Of a stretch of DNA of 6,762 nucleotides, positions 6,082 through 6,762 are shown piece after piece. The stretch is taken from NCBI GenBank assembly GCA_934230965.1, contig CAKQFW010000114.1:1-6762 (forward strand), read 5' to 3'. The translations under genes were made by a program, and so were the position numbers. The stretch's first letter is position 1; each line of letters begins with the position of its first letter. The notes below the pieces were generated by a model. The model was not told where the DNA came from. It saw only the letters and a list, made by a program, of their open reading frames with translations, and ran no database searches. The stretch is from an uncultured Prevotella sp. (GTDB taxonomy: Bacteria; Bacteroidota; Bacteroidia; Bacteroidales; Bacteroidaceae).

Positions 6082-6084
6082 TTA
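6077..6084 (-). promoter_or_regulatory. -7 box of the transporter/phosphoesterase unit
   Basis: The minus strand reads TAACTTTG, an exact match to the Bacteroidetes -7 consensus TAnnTTTG, followed by CA as is common. It ends 30 bases before the MATE ATG. No good TTTG -33 element is seen at 19-21 bases. The nearest TTG is 14 bases upstream, too close. The box separates the riboflavin synthase gene from the transporter unit. Confidence 0.6.
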
Positions 6085-6139
6085 CTAAAAATAGCCGACA
6101 ATGAATTACTTTTCTTTATCTTTACCCACAAAATACTCC

Positions 6140-6748
6140 TTATTCTTTTGTAAGGGTGTTGAGGCGAGCAATATATTTGCCTAAGATGTCAAACTCTATG
6201 TTCACCACATCGCCTTCTTTTATGTAGCCAAAGTTTGTGTTATCATGGGTGTATGGAATAATGGCTACACTGAAGGTGTCGGCTGTAGGATTGCATACGG
6301 TGAGCGAAACACCATTTACGGTAACAGAACCTTTATCAACAGTGAAATAACCGCGGCTAGCCATTTCCTTATCAAATTTATATTTAAATGTATAATAGGT
6401 AGAACCCTGTGCATCGGCTACTGCTGTGCATACAGCGGTTTCGTCAACATGTCCTTGTACGATATGGCCATCAAGACGTCCATTCATAATCATTGAGCGT
6501 TCAACGTTCACCTTATCGCCTACCTTCAGTAAACCCAGATTTGAACGGTTAAGGGTTTCTTTCATTGCGGTTACGGTATATGTATCATCGGTTTTACGCA
6601 CAACGGTTAAACATACACCATTATGTGCAACGCTTTGATCAATCGTTAATTGTGATGTGAATGAACAACTCAGGGTGAGGTCGATATTCTCTTGATCTTT
6701 CTCGATAGCAACAACGGTTGCCATCTCTTCTATAATTCCAGAAAACAT
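6140..6748 (-). CDS. ribE: Riboflavin synthase (alpha subunit)
   Basis: A complete 202-residue protein, slightly below the E. coli length (213). It converts two molecules of 6,7-dimethyl-8-ribityllumazine to riboflavin plus a pyrimidine, the last step of riboflavin synthesis. It has the expected two lumazine-binding halves. The first runs from MFSGIIEEM (1-9) through NGVCLTVV (43-50). The second runs from GHIVQGHVDETA (94-105) through NGVSLTVC (145-152) and NIEFDILGKY (183-192). The N-terminal F2, the cysteine of GVCLTV and the GHVD histidine, residues that matter in the family, are all present. The ATG is fixed by the invariant MFSGIIE start. Only 14 AT-rich bases upstream are visible, so its promoter is outside the window. 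The next gene has its own promoter, so this gene probably ends its unit. Confidence 0.97.
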   Translation of the reverse strand: MFSGIIEEMATVVAIEKDQENIDLTLSCSFTSQLTIDQSVAHNGVCLTVVRKTDDTYTVTAMKETLNRSNLGLLKVGDKVNVERSMIMNGRLDGHIVQGHVDETAVCTAVADAQGSTYYTFKYKFDKEMASRGYFTVDKGSVTVNGVSLTVCNPTADTFSVAIIPYTHDNTNFGYIKEGDVVNIEFDILGKYIARLNTLTKE

Positions 6749-6762
6749 AAATATATATTATA

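Noticed and set aside
399..6638. Plus-strand open frames of about 60-97 codons at several places, for example 4662-4955 and 5802-6068.
   Set aside because: Each lies antisense to a well-supported minus-strand gene, none has a recognisable motif or promoter, and their composition mirrors the gene below.
1..6762. CRISPR array, tRNA/rRNA, insertion sequence, attachment site or phage-defence genes.
   Set aside because: No regularly spaced repeats, RNA gene signatures, transposase or integrase motifs, or defence domains were found on either strand.

Overview
The window looks like chromosome from a Bacteroidales bacterium, most likely Prevotella or a close relative. Three things suggest this. Two gaps carry the Bacteroidetes -7 promoter motif TAnnTTTG. 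There are no clear Shine-Dalgarno sequences ahead of the start codons. The predicted proteins also read like Bacteroides/Prevotella family members, although this is recognition by eye and not a database match. All eight genes lie on the minus strand, so transcription runs from high to low coordinates.

In the direction of transcription the layout is as follows. (1) Riboflavin synthase (6140-6748). (2) A promoter-containing gap with an inverted repeat (6058-6084). (3) A two-gene unit of a MATE-family efflux transporter and a small metallophosphoesterase, joined by a 4-bp ATGA overlap (4197-6046). (4) purT, the formate-dependent GAR transformylase of purine synthesis (2940-4100). (5) A strong 15-bp hairpin (2891-2925). 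(6) A three-gene nucleotide-sugar cassette (235-2829 roughly): an FdtA/QdtA-type sugar 3,4-ketoisomerase, an FdtB/QdtB-type PLP aminotransferase, and a FemAB/GNAT-like acyltransferase directly abutting the aminotransferase. (7) A 159-bp gap with a good Bacteroidetes promoter for folK, whose first 24 codons end the window.

The flanking genes are housekeeping: riboflavin, purine and folate synthesis. The accessory part is the sugar cassette. By family knowledge, the ketoisomerase converts dTDP-4-keto-6-deoxyglucose to the 3-keto sugar, and the aminotransferase makes a dTDP-3-amino-3,6-dideoxyhexose (Fuc3N or Qui3N). In the classical pathways a left-handed beta-helix acetyltransferase (FdtC/QdtC) then N-acetylates it. 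Here that position is held by a FemAB/GNAT-fold protein, so the 3-amino group may be acylated by an unrelated enzyme, possibly with a different acyl donor. The ketoisomerase also appears to combine one stereochemistry-determining residue of FdtA with one of QdtA. No glycosyltransferase, flippase or dTDP-glucose synthesis gene is present, so the sugar must be made from and used by genes elsewhere. No mobile element, CRISPR array, tRNA or rRNA was seen, and no gap exceeds 300 bases.
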